This document shows, piece after piece, positions 40,760 to 49,086 of a stretch of 64,000 bases of DNA. The first letter of the stretch is position 1. Every line of letters begins with the position of its first letter. A program made the position numbers and the translations under genes. Below the pieces are notes generated by a model that made no database searches, had not been told where the DNA came from, and saw only the letters and a program-made list of their open reading frames with translations. Source of the DNA: an uncultured Methanomassiliicoccales archaeon (GTDB lineage: Archaea; Thermoplasmatota; Thermoplasmata; Methanomassiliicoccales; Methanomethylophilaceae); NCBI GenBank assembly GCA_934702355.1, contig CAKUXX010000010.1, positions 1 through 64,000 on the forward strand, in the 5' to 3' direction.

Positions 40760-41011
40760 ATGGACAGTAATGACCGTGGATTGATAGGATCTATTGCATT
40801 GGTTTTCATAGGTTTTGCCTACCATTCGTACTACATGCTGAATTACTACTACGGGTTTGGGCCTAGTTGGCAAGTTCTGAAATTTTTCGGGGGTGCTGTA
40901 ACCCTGTTTGCCATATTGGGATTCTTCGGGATAATTTGGTTTGGTTTTATGAAATCCTATCTTGAATCAAGGAGAGAAAAACGTATGGCGAAGGCCGACG
41001 AATCACAATGA
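40760..41011 (+). CDS. Small two-helix membrane protein
   Basis: This 83-residue protein has two hydrophobic segments (about residues 8-28 and 42-64) linked by a tyrosine-rich loop (YHSYYMLNYYYGFG) and a basic cytosolic tail (ESRREKRMAKADE). GGTGAG lies 5-10 bases before ATG 40760. The codon use and AT-rich upstream DNA differ from the housekeeping neighbours. I do not recognise a family. Confidence 0.6.
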   Translation: MDSNDRGLIGSIALVFIGFAYHSYYMLNYYYGFGPSWQVLKFFGGAVTLFAILGFFGIIWFGFMKSYLESRREKRMAKADESQ

Positions 41012-41135
41012 TATTCTGTTCGGCATCAGTTTCACGTCGGTTGGGATTGTTACAATTCCTCCGAACAAAAATGTGAAACGATGGCACGATCGGTGGATGG
41101 TGCCATCGTTTCACGGTCATTTCAACCGATTATTT

Positions 41136-42341
41136 TCATCCGAACATGTGCGCAGGTGCGGGCTTGGTCTTGTTCCTTCCCGCATCGCGGACCTTCTCCT
41201 TCGCATTGGCGAAGTCTTCCTGGGTGACGTGGTCGCGGTCGTCGCGGATGGCGAGCATTCCCGCTTCGGTGCATATGTTCTTGATCTCCGCACCGGACAC
41301 TCCGTCGGTCATGTCGGCGAGCTTCTTCGCGGAAACGTCGGGGTCCACGTTCATGTGGGCAAGGTGGATCTTGAAGATCTGCTCCCTTCCCTCCTCGTCG
41401 GGCAGGCCGACGTCGATGATCCTGTCGAACCTTCCGGGCCTGAGCAGGGCATCGTCGAGGATGTCGGGCCTGTTGGTCGCACCGATGATCTTCACATCGC
41501 TGGTGGGCGTGAATCCGTCGAGTTCCGAGAGAAGCTGCATGAGGGTCCTCTGGACCTCTCTGTCTCCGGACGTGGCGACATCGAGCCTCCTTGCGCCCAC
41601 GGAGTCGAGCTCATCGATGAAGATGATGCTCGGGGCCTTCTCCTTGGCGAGCTGGAACAGCTCACGGACGAGCCTCGCTCCCTCTCCGATGTATTTCTGG
41701 ACGAGTTCGGAACCCACGAGCCTGATGAACGTCGCCTGGGTGGCGTTCGCCACGGCCTTGGCCATCAGCGTCTTTCCGGTTCCGGGAGGTCCGACCAGGA
41801 GCACTCCCTTCGGAGGTTCGATTCCGACCTTGGCGTAAAGCTCGGGCCTGAGCAGAGGGTCCTCGACGGCTTCGCGGAGCTCGAGCATCTGCTGCTTCAG
41901 TCCTCCGATGTCATCGTAGGACACATCGGGCTTGTCGATTATCTCTGCACCGGACACAACGGGATCGACGGGGGACGGCAGGACATCCATGACGGACAGG
42001 GTCTGTTTGTTGAGGGATACCCTGGATCCGATTATGAGGTCCTCTTCGGGAACGTATTCTGACACGGATACAACGAAGTCCGGTCCGGTGGAGCTCTTCA
42101 CCACCACACGGTTCCCAGGCAGAATGTCCTTTATCGAACCGATTATGAGCGGTGGGCTCTTGAGTCTTTCAAGCTCGTTCCTGAGCCTGGAGATGTCTTT
42201 CTGAAGCCTGAAGAGTTCGCTCTCGGAGTAGCGTTTCTCGGTCTCGGCGCTCTGAAGGTCCTCCATGAGCCTCACGTTCCTCTCTTCGAGTGAGACTATC
42301 TTCGCCTTCAGTTCGGTTACCTCGTCGTTCGCGTCCGTCAT
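41136..42341 (-). CDS. pan: Proteasome-activating nucleotidase (PAN)
   Basis: This 401-residue AAA+ unfoldase feeds the archaeal 20S proteasome. An N-terminal coiled coil (about residues 1-65) is followed by an OB-like domain and one AAA domain. Walker A is GPPGTGKTLMAKAVAN, Walker B SIIFIDELDSVGARR, and the second region of homology LLRPGRFDRIIDVG. The C terminus is AHMFG, so the docking tripeptide is M-F-G, with Phe where the HbYX motif has Tyr. ATG 42341 is chosen because a TATA-like CATTATAATG (42371-42381) lies 30 bases upstream. It is divergent from aMBF1. Confidence 0.95.
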   Translation of the reverse strand: MTDANDEVTELKAKIVSLEERNVRLMEDLQSAETEKRYSESELFRLQKDISRLRNELERLKSPPLIIGSIKDILPGNRVVVKSSTGPDFVVSVSEYVPEEDLIIGSRVSLNKQTLSVMDVLPSPVDPVVSGAEIIDKPDVSYDDIGGLKQQMLELREAVEDPLLRPELYAKVGIEPPKGVLLVGPPGTGKTLMAKAVANATQATFIRLVGSELVQKYIGEGARLVRELFQLAKEKAPSIIFIDELDSVGARRLDVATSGDREVQRTLMQLLSELDGFTPTSDVKIIGATNRPDILDDALLRPGRFDRIIDVGLPDEEGREQIFKIHLAHMNVDPDVSAKKLADMTDGVSGAEIKNICTEAGMLAIRDDRDHVTQEDFANAKEKVRDAGRNKTKPAPAHMFG

Positions 42342-42444
42342 AATCCTTCCGAGACCGCAAACGGGGCCATTCATTATAATGATTGTGAGCGCACGCGTGC
42401 GTTCCTCGAAATGTTTAATAAGGGAAGCGGAAAATGACAGAAGC

Positions 42445-42933
42445 ATGATTTGCGAGATGTGTGGCAAGGACGTTCCGCAGACGCGCACTGTCATAGTCGA
42501 GGGTTCAAGGCTCACCGTGTGCCCCAACTGTGCCAGGTTCGGAGAGGATTTCAGGTCCCAGTCGAGCGGCGGAGCCCCGGTCAGTCAGTCCGTCATCGAC
42601 GAGAGGCTCGAGAAGCGCGAGAGGAGGATGAAGTCTAAGGACATCTACTCCGGAGCCGCTTCCGTGGAGCTCATCGACGATTTCGGCGGTGCGATAAGGG
42701 CCGCCCGTGAGGCCAAGGGCATGGACCTCGAACAGTTCGCAGAATCGATACTCGAGAAGAAGGGCGTCCTCGCCAAGGTGGAATCCAACAACCTGATCCC
42801 TGATGACAAGCTCATCAAGAAGATCGAGAAGGCCCTCAACATCAAACTGATGGAGACGGTCCAGTCCGGGAAGTCCGTCGGTTCTCAGAACACCGGCAAG
42901 ATGACCCTCGGGAACTTCATCAAGTACGAGTGA
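42445..42933 (+). CDS. mbf1: Archaeal multiprotein bridging factor 1 (aMBF1)
   Basis: This 162-residue protein has an N-terminal zinc ribbon (CEMCGKDVPQ...TVCPNCARFG), a flexible linker and a helix-turn-helix (IRAAREAKGMDLEQFAESIL, about residues 84-103). A second helical stretch contains VLAKVESNNLIPDDKLIKKI and IEKALNIKL. This is the MBF1 architecture of archaea, thought to act on transcription or the ribosome. It shares a 103-base intergenic region with pan. Confidence 0.93.
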   Translation: MICEMCGKDVPQTRTVIVEGSRLTVCPNCARFGEDFRSQSSGGAPVSQSVIDERLEKRERRMKSKDIYSGAASVELIDDFGGAIRAAREAKGMDLEQFAESILEKKGVLAKVESNNLIPDDKLIKKIEKALNIKLMETVQSGKSVGSQNTGKMTLGNFIKYE

Positions 42934-42935
42934 CC

Positions 42936-43439
42936 TCAGGCCGCTTTTACATGGTCATAGACCGCATCGAGGTGCGGGCCGATGTCCACTCCCGCGTCCC
43001 TCAGGACGATGAGTGCCGCAACGGCCACCTCGATGTCCAACTTCTTCTGTATCTTGTTGCAGTTCTGTATGAAATCCCTGCGCTGAATCCCGTTGGACGC
43101 GGCCACATCCATCATCGCCTGGAAGGGGTCCTTTCCAGATTGAACGGGGGTTTCTTTGGGACTCTGGCTCTTTGAATGCATCGCAGAGATTAGATCGGCT
43201 GGCGGGCGGTATGCCATAGGGACGTCGATCGATGAGAGACGTTCAGCAGGACGGACGTATCCGTCCTTCTGTTCGACGGATCCGTTCTCGGTGAGCTTTG
43301 CGAGAAGGAGCTTCGCATCGGACGGTTGCATCCACTTCATGTCAAGCGAAATGTCCATGACGAATTCATCCTTGGTTGCCACATCCTTGCCCTTGCCGCG
43401 GAAGTATGCCGCCGCGCAGGTGTCCATCTCGTCACTCAT
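42936..43439 (-). CDS. DUF2240 family protein
   Basis: This protein of about 167 residues has AAAYFRGKGKDVATKDEFVM and SLDMKWMQPSDAKLLLAKLT at the N terminus, a helical region resembling archaeal DUF2240 followed by a winged-helix-like part (ENGSVEQKDGYVRPA). The C-terminal half is helical (IQKKLDIEVAVAALIVLRDA). Function is unknown. ATG 43439 is chosen since a TATA-like GTATATATGA at about 43481-43490 overlaps the only longer start. It is convergent with mbf1 (2-base gap). Confidence 0.75.
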   Translation of the reverse strand: MSDEMDTCAAAYFRGKGKDVATKDEFVMDISLDMKWMQPSDAKLLLAKLTENGSVEQKDGYVRPAERLSSIDVPMAYRPPADLISAMHSKSQSPKETPVQSGKDPFQAMMDVAASNGIQRRDFIQNCNKIQKKLDIEVAVAALIVLRDAGVDIGPHLDAVYDHVKAA

Positions 43440-43567
43440 GCCATCGCCATCTCCGCCGAAGTAGAAAATAGTTGTCGCCCTCATATATACGCGCGGGCGT
43501 TTTTTGAAGTTCTACTAACAGATAGGCATAGGTTTATATCGCACATTCATATCGGGCATCATCCCGT

Positions 43568-43750
43568 ATGGTGAACCATATGAAGTACACAAGATTCGAG
43601 AAGGCAAGGATCATCGGCGCCAGGGCGCTGCAGATCTCATACGGGGCCCCCGTGCTCGTGGACTATCCCGAGGACATGATGGACCCTATCGACATCGCCA
43701 TGCTGGAGTATGACAAGGATCTTATTCCAATCACTGTCGTAAGAAACTGA
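43568..43750 (+). CDS. rpoK: RNA polymerase subunit K (Rpb6/omega homologue)
   Basis: This 60-residue polymerase assembly subunit has KYTRFEKARIIGARALQIS and a conserved C-terminal EYDKDLIPITVVRN. ATG 43568 follows a TATA-like GGTTTATATC by about 30 bases; ATG 43580 is the alternative start. It is co-transcribed with rps2, which starts 12 bases later. In most archaea this pair continues the rpl18e-rpoN cluster, which here lies 20 kb away. Confidence 0.95.
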   Translation: MVNHMKYTRFEKARIIGARALQISYGAPVLVDYPEDMMDPIDIAMLEYDKDLIPITVVRN

Positions 43751-43762
43751 GGAGACGTTGAC

Positions 43763-44392
43763 ATGACCGACGAAGAAATTCAACCTATAGACAGCGGCGA
43801 CCTTCTGGTCGCAGAAGACATCTACCTGACCTCCGGAGTCCACATCGGAACCCAGCAGAAATCTGCTGACATGAAGGACTTCATCTACAAAGTCAGGCAG
43901 GACGGACTTTACGTCCTTGATGTCAAGAAGACCGACGAGAGGATCAGGGCCGCTTCCGCTTTCCTCAGCCGCTACGACCCCTCCAGGATCCTCGTTGTCT
44001 CCGCCAGGCAGTACGGACAGAAGCCCGCCAGGGAGTTCTCCAAAGCTATCGGAGCACCCGCCTTCGCCGGACGTTTCGTCCCCGGTACCCTGACCAACCC
44101 CATGAACCCCGCTTTCGTCGAGCCCGAGGTCATCGTCATCACCGACCCCGCAGCAGACAAGCAGGCCCTCAACGAGGCCCTCAACCTCGGAATCCCGATC
44201 GTCGCAATGTGCGACGCCAACAACGAGACCCGCAACGTCGACCTCGTCATCCCCACCAACAACAAGGGAAGGCGCGCTCTGGCTTGCATCTACTGGCTCC
44301 TGTCCAGGCAGGTCCTCTTCGCAAGGGGAGACCTCAAGGACCCCGCCGATTTCAACATGGAAATCGAGGACTTCGAAGCCAAACTGGTCTGA
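43763..44392 (+). CDS. rps2: Small-subunit ribosomal protein S2
   Basis: This 209-residue uS2 includes YLTSGVHIGTQQKSADMKDF, VSARQYGQKPAREFSKA, GRFVPGTLTNP and NKGRRALACIYWLLSRQVL. It binds the 30S platform and back. A Shine-Dalgarno-like GAGGAGA precedes ATG 43763. A pyrimidine-rich stretch (CCCTTTCCCTTTTTCC, about 44420-44436) after the stop may act as terminator. Confidence 0.96.
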   Translation: MTDEEIQPIDSGDLLVAEDIYLTSGVHIGTQQKSADMKDFIYKVRQDGLYVLDVKKTDERIRAASAFLSRYDPSRILVVSARQYGQKPAREFSKAIGAPAFAGRFVPGTLTNPMNPAFVEPEVIVITDPAADKQALNEALNLGIPIVAMCDANNETRNVDLVIPTNNKGRRALACIYWLLSRQVLFARGDLKDPADFNMEIEDFEAKLV

Positions 44393-44502
44393 TAAGGATA
44401 AATCAAACCATTTCCCAAACCCTTTCCCTTTTTCCGCTTTATAATCTCTGAATTCCGGGTCACATATAGGTTTTAATACCGATGTCAATCCATTCACCCC
44501 CT

Positions 44503-45048
44503 ATGAGTGAAGACACTCTCTTCTGCGAGAGGTGCGGTCGCAAACTGTCGCCCCAGGACAAATTCTGTCCCGAGTGCGGTATGATGGTCGCGAACGATAC
44601 CTCGTCGGGCGATGCCCTGTTCATGGAGGAGGCTTTTCAGAGGATGGAATCGAGGCTGAACCTTGCCTCGTTCATGATGCTGATCTACGCCATACCCCTT
44701 CTTTTCGTGGGAATCTACATATTGATTGATTCTGCGACCATAGCCGACACTCTTTTCTCCATCTATCAGGAGTACGCGGGTGTCACCGAGTCTGAATTGG
44801 ACCAATACGTGAAGTGGGTGGGCTACACATGCCTCGCATCAGGGGTCATGGGTACCGTATCCGCCGCACTTTGCTACAAGCGCTGTGCCTTCTGGGCGGC
44901 GCTGTTCACATGCATCCTGTCGACATTCACAGGTGTGTTCGGCTTCCTGGCGCTCATGCTCGGAATGATATCGTTCTGGCTGATCCTGAGCGGAAAGCCC
45001 GTGTTCGACAAGCACAAGGTCCAGCCCATAGAGAATAAAGAAGAATGA
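44503..45048 (+). CDS. Zinc-ribbon protein with four membrane helices
   Basis: This protein of 181 residues (188 if ATG 44482 is used) has a zinc ribbon CERCGRKLSPQDKFCPECG at the N terminus, a short linker and four hydrophobic segments (about residues 52-73, 103-122, 127-145 and 148-165). The plan is the same as 39612-40490 without the long linker. Function is unknown. A TATA-like CATATAGG near 44463 favours the second ATG. Confidence 0.72.
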   Translation: MSEDTLFCERCGRKLSPQDKFCPECGMMVANDTSSGDALFMEEAFQRMESRLNLASFMMLIYAIPLLFVGIYILIDSATIADTLFSIYQEYAGVTESELDQYVKWVGYTCLASGVMGTVSAALCYKRCAFWAALFTCILSTFTGVFGFLALMLGMISFWLILSGKPVFDKHKVQPIENKEE

Positions 45049-45052
45049 AACC

Positions 45053-45082
45053 GGTGGGGTCTCACCCCCACCTAATTGATTT
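45053..45082. terminator. Hairpin terminator between convergent genes
   Basis: GGTGGGG (45053-45059) pairs with CCCCACC (45066-45072), followed by TAATTGATTTTTC. It lies between the zinc-ribbon gene and the RPA-associated gene. Confidence 0.6.
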
Positions 45083-45083
45083 T

Positions 45084-46001
45084 TCAGATACGTTTGAGGT
45101 ATCTGAGGTTCGGCTCGTAGACGAGTCCCTTGTCCATGAGGATGTTGGAGATCTCCTCGAGCTCGATGCTGCTGATGCCTTCCGCTTCGGCCCTTCTCTC
45201 GAGCTCGTCCCTCGGGGCGCCCTTGCCGTCGGTGTCCAGTTCCTCGAGCATGTTGAGGATGATGTCCTCGAGCTGTCCGTGCGTGTGGTTGTCCCCGGAC
45301 GATCCGTTATCGGAATCCAGGTCGATCTCGTCGGGTTCGTCCGAGAGGTCTTCCGGGAATCCGAAGTCCACATCCTTATCCGGGAGCAGCGTCCTCAGCG
45401 CATTCTGGATGGTCTTGAGGTAGAGCGAGCTGTCGGGCATCTGGCCGTAGTTGTCCAGAGCATACAGGAGTCCTTCCGCTTCGGTGTTGGTCATTCCCAA
45501 TGCGATGAGGTCGGGGACCTTCGCATCGGCCATTCCGAGCGCGGTCTTCGCCATCTTGAGTCTGAACCATGTGCATTTCGCGGTCTCCAGGAGCCAATCT
45601 TTGCGGGTATCCTCGTCGATCTTCATGATGTGCTCCGGCCTGACGGAGATGTATGTCCTGTCGCCGTTCTCGGGGGTGTACGCTTTGACCCTGCCCACAG
45701 CGGCGACGAAGCACGGGATCTCCAGATCGGCCATCGCCGCCGAGGCCTCGGGCTGATACCTTCCGACGCTGATGTAGTAGTTGCCGCTGACATCCTGTAT
45801 CCTCGCCTTCCACATGGGGTCGTCGGGGGAACCGATGTTCTCCTTCTCCGTCATGACACCTGCGATCAGGACCCTGTTGATCTTCGCGCCGAGCGGTGAC
45901 ACGACGTAGGACGGCATCTTCTCTTCCTGTGCCTTGATCTCCAGCGTGGAGCTGTTCAGCTCGGTGGCGAACACCCTCCATGCGGTCTCCCTGGCGTTCA
46001 T
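45084..46001 (-). CDS. RPA-associated OB-fold protein (COG3390)
   Basis: This 305-residue archaeal protein is co-encoded with RPA. After an N-terminal pairing region the OB fold reads KINRVLIAGVMTEKENIG, WKARIQDVSGNYYISVG and CFVAAVGRVKAYT. A helical domain and an acidic linker (SDEPDEIDLDSDNGSSGDN, about residues 220-240) precede a C-terminal winged-helix-like region. It is believed to join or modulate the single-strand-binding complex. The ATG overlaps the RPA stop by 4 bases. Confidence 0.88.
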   Translation of the reverse strand: MNARETAWRVFATELNSSTLEIKAQEEKMPSYVVSPLGAKINRVLIAGVMTEKENIGSPDDPMWKARIQDVSGNYYISVGRYQPEASAAMADLEIPCFVAAVGRVKAYTPENGDRTYISVRPEHIMKIDEDTRKDWLLETAKCTWFRLKMAKTALGMADAKVPDLIALGMTNTEAEGLLYALDNYGQMPDSSLYLKTIQNALRTLLPDKDVDFGFPEDLSDEPDEIDLDSDNGSSGDNHTHGQLEDIILNMLEELDTDGKGAPRDELERRAEAEGISSIELEEISNILMDKGLVYEPNLRYLKRI

Positions 46002-47365
46002 ATCGCCGCCTCCACTTCCTCAAGGAGTTTTTCGGCCTCGGCCTCGAGGTCCACCTTCATGGGTTCGGTCTTCTTCACTATCATGTTCGGTCCGTAATCG
46101 TCGCTCATGACGTTCCCGGTGATGGATATCCTCTGCATGAGGATCTTGCCCATGAGCTCCCTTGCGACGGTGCCCTCGCCTTTCGCCGCGGCGAGTCCCT
46201 CGGCGGCCTTCATGGAGACGCCGGTTATCTTCTCGGTGTCCGCCTTTCCGAGGATGGCGCCCATTGCGCCGGTGCCGTCGTCGAGGACGATCTTCATCCT
46301 GAGGTCGGGTATGCCGTCGACCTGTCCGTGAGCCGTGCACACTCCGTTGAGTATGGAGCGGTTGCACTGCGGGCATCTCTTGATGAGTCCGCTTCCGCTC
46401 TTCACGTCCACGACGAGTCCCTGAACTGTCAGGTCCAGGCCTCCGCCCACTTTGACGATCTCGGCCACGGTCTTCAGCGACGGGCCTGCATCCACGGCGG
46501 TGAACGATCCCGACACCCTGGTGACCTCGCATCTGTCGCCGAGGTTCAGCTGGGGTATGCCCTTCCATGCGCGGATGTAAGCGTTCTTGACACAGATGGT
46601 CTCCCCGTCCTTGAGGGAGAAGTCGTGCCATGCGGAGAACTGTATCTTGCCGGTGTCGTCGGCCATGAGTCCGGAGTAGACTGTTTTCTGCTCTCCTTTG
46701 ACGGTTATGTTCCTGGCCTCGACATTGAGGATCTTCCCTGTGACCGTGACGTTGCCGACACCTTCGCGGATGTCGCCGATCTTGTACTCCTGGGATGATA
46801 ATGTGGATATGTCGCGCGCGGGCACGTTCAGGGTGACATCCTGGGCCTGCTCGACCTTTCCGCGGTTCCCGAGATTGACCTGGACCTTGTCGTTCCAAAG
46901 TCTGCAGTAGCAGTTCCTGAAGTAGTACGCCGAACCCTTCGTCAGGGCCACGGATCCCGGTTCCCATATCGTGAACGGCACGGTCCCGGTCTCATCGCCT
47001 ATGATGCCCGAGACGATGGTCTTGTTGAGTCCTTTGACGGTGATGTTCTTGCTCTCGACATAGACGACCTTGGCAAGCACATCCACATTCTGCTCGTTGC
47101 CGCCGAGGTCTGCGATCTTCTTCATAATCGAGCTCGAGGTTGCGAGCATGGAAGAGTCGGAGCCGCCGTACTTTCTGATGATGCCGCGTTTGGCGGCCTC
47201 TATCGTCACATTGTACTCGTTGAGGTATTTGTTCAGCTCCATGTCGAGCTGTTCGTCGTCGATCTTGTCTCCGAGCACCCTTTTTATTTCCTGTTTGTGG
47301 GGTGTTAGTTCATTCATGTCCAATATATCGACCTCCTCTGGGGGAAGTTGCGGATCGCGGACCAT
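45998..47365 (-). CDS. rpa: Replication protein A (single-stranded DNA-binding protein)
   Basis: This 455-residue RPA has three OB folds (about residues 85-175, 190-285 and 300-420). Recurring signatures are ITVKGLNKTIVSGIIGDETG, ITVKGEQKTVYSGLMADDTG and a third DNA-binding fold. A zinc-finger-like CPQCNRSILNGVCTAHG sits in the last OB fold. It protects single-stranded DNA in replication and repair. ATG 47365 is taken; ATG 47317 is possible, with a Shine-Dalgarno GAGGAGGT upstream of it. It forms an operon with the RPA-associated gene. Confidence 0.93.
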   Translation of the reverse strand: MVRDPQLPPEEVDILDMNELTPHKQEIKRVLGDKIDDEQLDMELNKYLNEYNVTIEAAKRGIIRKYGGSDSSMLATSSSIMKKIADLGGNEQNVDVLAKVVYVESKNITVKGLNKTIVSGIIGDETGTVPFTIWEPGSVALTKGSAYYFRNCYCRLWNDKVQVNLGNRGKVEQAQDVTLNVPARDISTLSSQEYKIGDIREGVGNVTVTGKILNVEARNITVKGEQKTVYSGLMADDTGKIQFSAWHDFSLKDGETICVKNAYIRAWKGIPQLNLGDRCEVTRVSGSFTAVDAGPSLKTVAEIVKVGGGLDLTVQGLVVDVKSGSGLIKRCPQCNRSILNGVCTAHGQVDGIPDLRMKIVLDDGTGAMGAILGKADTEKITGVSMKAAEGLAAAKGEGTVARELMGKILMQRISITGNVMSDDYGPNMIVKKTEPMKVDLEAEAEKLLEEVEAAI

Positions 47366-47584
47366 CTCGGTCCGGGCTATCCGATTCTAGACTCCTCTAA
47401 CTCGTATTTTATGATTGGCAGAACTGTTCCGCGGGCGCCGTTCCGGGCCCTTTCGGGACCGTCGGTCCTCATAATAGAATGGTATATGCCAAGTGTCCTG
47501 GGAGGGGGCAACCTGCTATTGCCACAGGGCCGTACGATGGTCGACCGGCCAGTATATTTTTAAAGGGGAACGCAATCCGAGAAT

Positions 47585-48658
47585 ATGGTTCCCAAGAGCA
47601 AGATCGACGAGATTCTGGACGGGTACGACACAAGCGACATCACGATCGCCACACTGTGCTCCCATTCGTCATTACAGATCTTCCATGGAGCGAGGAAGAT
47701 GGGCTTCAAGACACTTGGGCTCACCATCACTCACAGCACGAAATATTATGACGCATTCCCTCTGGCCAAGCCCGACGAGATCCTGAAGTTCCAGGATTTC
47801 GACGAGTTCGAGGCCCGCACGGGAGAGCTTCTCGACAGGAATGTGGTCATCATCCCGCACGGATCGTTCGTGGAGTACATGGGTTCCCGCAGATTCGGGG
47901 ACCTGGAGGTTCCGTCGTACGGTAACCGTGCTGTACTGAGTTGGGAGTCGGACAGGGACATGCAGAGGCAGTGGATCACCTCAGCCGGTGTCCCCATGCC
48001 CAAGCTCATAACGGACGCCAGGGAGATCAACGAGCCTGTAATGGTCAAATACCACGGTGCAAAAGGCGGAAGGGGCTACTTCATCGCCATGGACTATCCC
48101 GATTTCAAGATGTCCATCGACCCCACGCAGCCGTACACGATCCAGGAGTACTGCCTGGGTACAAGGTACTACATGCACTTCTTCTACGATCCTTACAAGA
48201 CAGACGGCTACCTCTGCGAGCAGGGAGGTTCCCTCGAGCTTCTGTCCATCGACAGGAGGGACGAATCCAACATCGACGAGATGTACAAGCTCGGGTCGAT
48301 CGAGGAGTCCAAGAGGCACGGCCTGTACCCCTCGTTCGTGGTCACAGGCAACACGCCCGTCGTCATAAGGGAGTCGCTTCTCCCGAAGGCGTTCGAGATG
48401 GCCGAGAAGATCGTCAACAAATCCTACGAGCTGTTCGGAGGAATGTGGGGTCCGTTCTGTCTCGAGACTGTGGTGTCCGACAAACTCCAGTTCAAGGTGT
48501 TCGAGATCTCCACAAGGATCGTCGCAGGTACGAATCCGTTCATCTCCGGATCGCCCTATGCGGATCTCATCTACCCCGGTCTGAGCACAGGTGCCAGACT
48601 GGCCATGGAGATCAAGGATTCCGTAGGCCAGGGCCACCTGAAGGACATCCTGTCCTGA
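47585..48658 (+). CDS. purP: Formate-dependent AICAR formyltransferase (PurP)
   Basis: This 357-residue ATP-grasp enzyme is special to archaea. It makes FAICAR from AICAR, ATP and formate, replacing folate-dependent PurH. Family stretches are IATLCSHSSLQIFHGARK, VIIPHGSFVEYMG, MVKYHGAKGGRGYF, TIQEYCLGTRYYMHFF and FEISTRIVAGTNPFI near the end. TATTTTTAAAGG about 25-35 bases upstream supports ATG 47585. It complements the scattered purine genes purM and purSLQ. Confidence 0.96.
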   Translation: MVPKSKIDEILDGYDTSDITIATLCSHSSLQIFHGARKMGFKTLGLTITHSTKYYDAFPLAKPDEILKFQDFDEFEARTGELLDRNVVIIPHGSFVEYMGSRRFGDLEVPSYGNRAVLSWESDRDMQRQWITSAGVPMPKLITDAREINEPVMVKYHGAKGGRGYFIAMDYPDFKMSIDPTQPYTIQEYCLGTRYYMHFFYDPYKTDGYLCEQGGSLELLSIDRRDESNIDEMYKLGSIEESKRHGLYPSFVVTGNTPVVIRESLLPKAFEMAEKIVNKSYELFGGMWGPFCLETVVSDKLQFKVFEISTRIVAGTNPFISGSPYADLIYPGLSTGARLAMEIKDSVGQGHLKDILS

Positions 48659-48893
48659 GCAGTCCGATCGCTTGAAAACGCTTTATTCCATGCAGGCGGG
48701 GTCGTATCGACTCCGTCTGTCTTTCCTTATGCCGATCCGTATCGGATCTGTTTCCGAATCCCCATCGTGGCAAGACAATGCGGCCGTAAGGCATCGTTTG
48801 TCCGAAAATACGGCATGCAGTCCATGCACACAGCGGTCGGATGTGTTGTTTTTCAAAGAACAGTATTTCTATTCGTATCATTGTCGGAGTTTC
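48659..48893. other. Intergenic stretch before tRNA-Arg
   Basis: No gene, repeat or strong hairpin is visible over about 235 bases. The last 40 bases are AT-rich (CAGTATTTCTATTCGTATCATT) and probably hold the tRNA-Arg promoter. Confidence 0.4.
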
Positions 48894-48968
48894 GGCCCCG
48901 TGGGGTAGTGGATATCCTGTTGGCCTTCGGAACCAACAAGTCGGGTTCGAATCCCGGCGGGGTCGCCA
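48894..48968 (+). tRNA. tRNA-Arg (TCG), CCA encoded
   Basis: The acceptor GGCCCCG pairs with CGGGGTC (one G-U), the anticodon loop is CTTCGGA (anticodon TCG), and the T arm is TCGGG-TTCGAAT-CCCGG. The discriminator is G with encoded CCA. The anticodon stem TTGGC/ACCAA has a C-A mismatch at the base next to the loop (31-39). Confidence 0.9.
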
Positions 48969-49018
48969 TCCAGTAACCCTCTGTATACGTATGACGCGCG
49001 GAGGGTAAAAATGGTTAT

Positions 49019-49032
49019 GTTTATATAGAAGT
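49019..49032 (+). promoter_or_regulatory. Promoter of the thermosome gene
   Basis: GTTTATATAGAAG is a strong TATA match about 55-68 bases before ATG 49087. A Shine-Dalgarno GGAGG lies at about 49075-49080, so this highly expressed gene has a real leader, unlike many neighbours. Confidence 0.55.
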
Positions 49033-49086
49033 TCTAACATAAAGACTCCTCAGTATTCCAATCAAGGAAGATATGGAGGAACAAAT

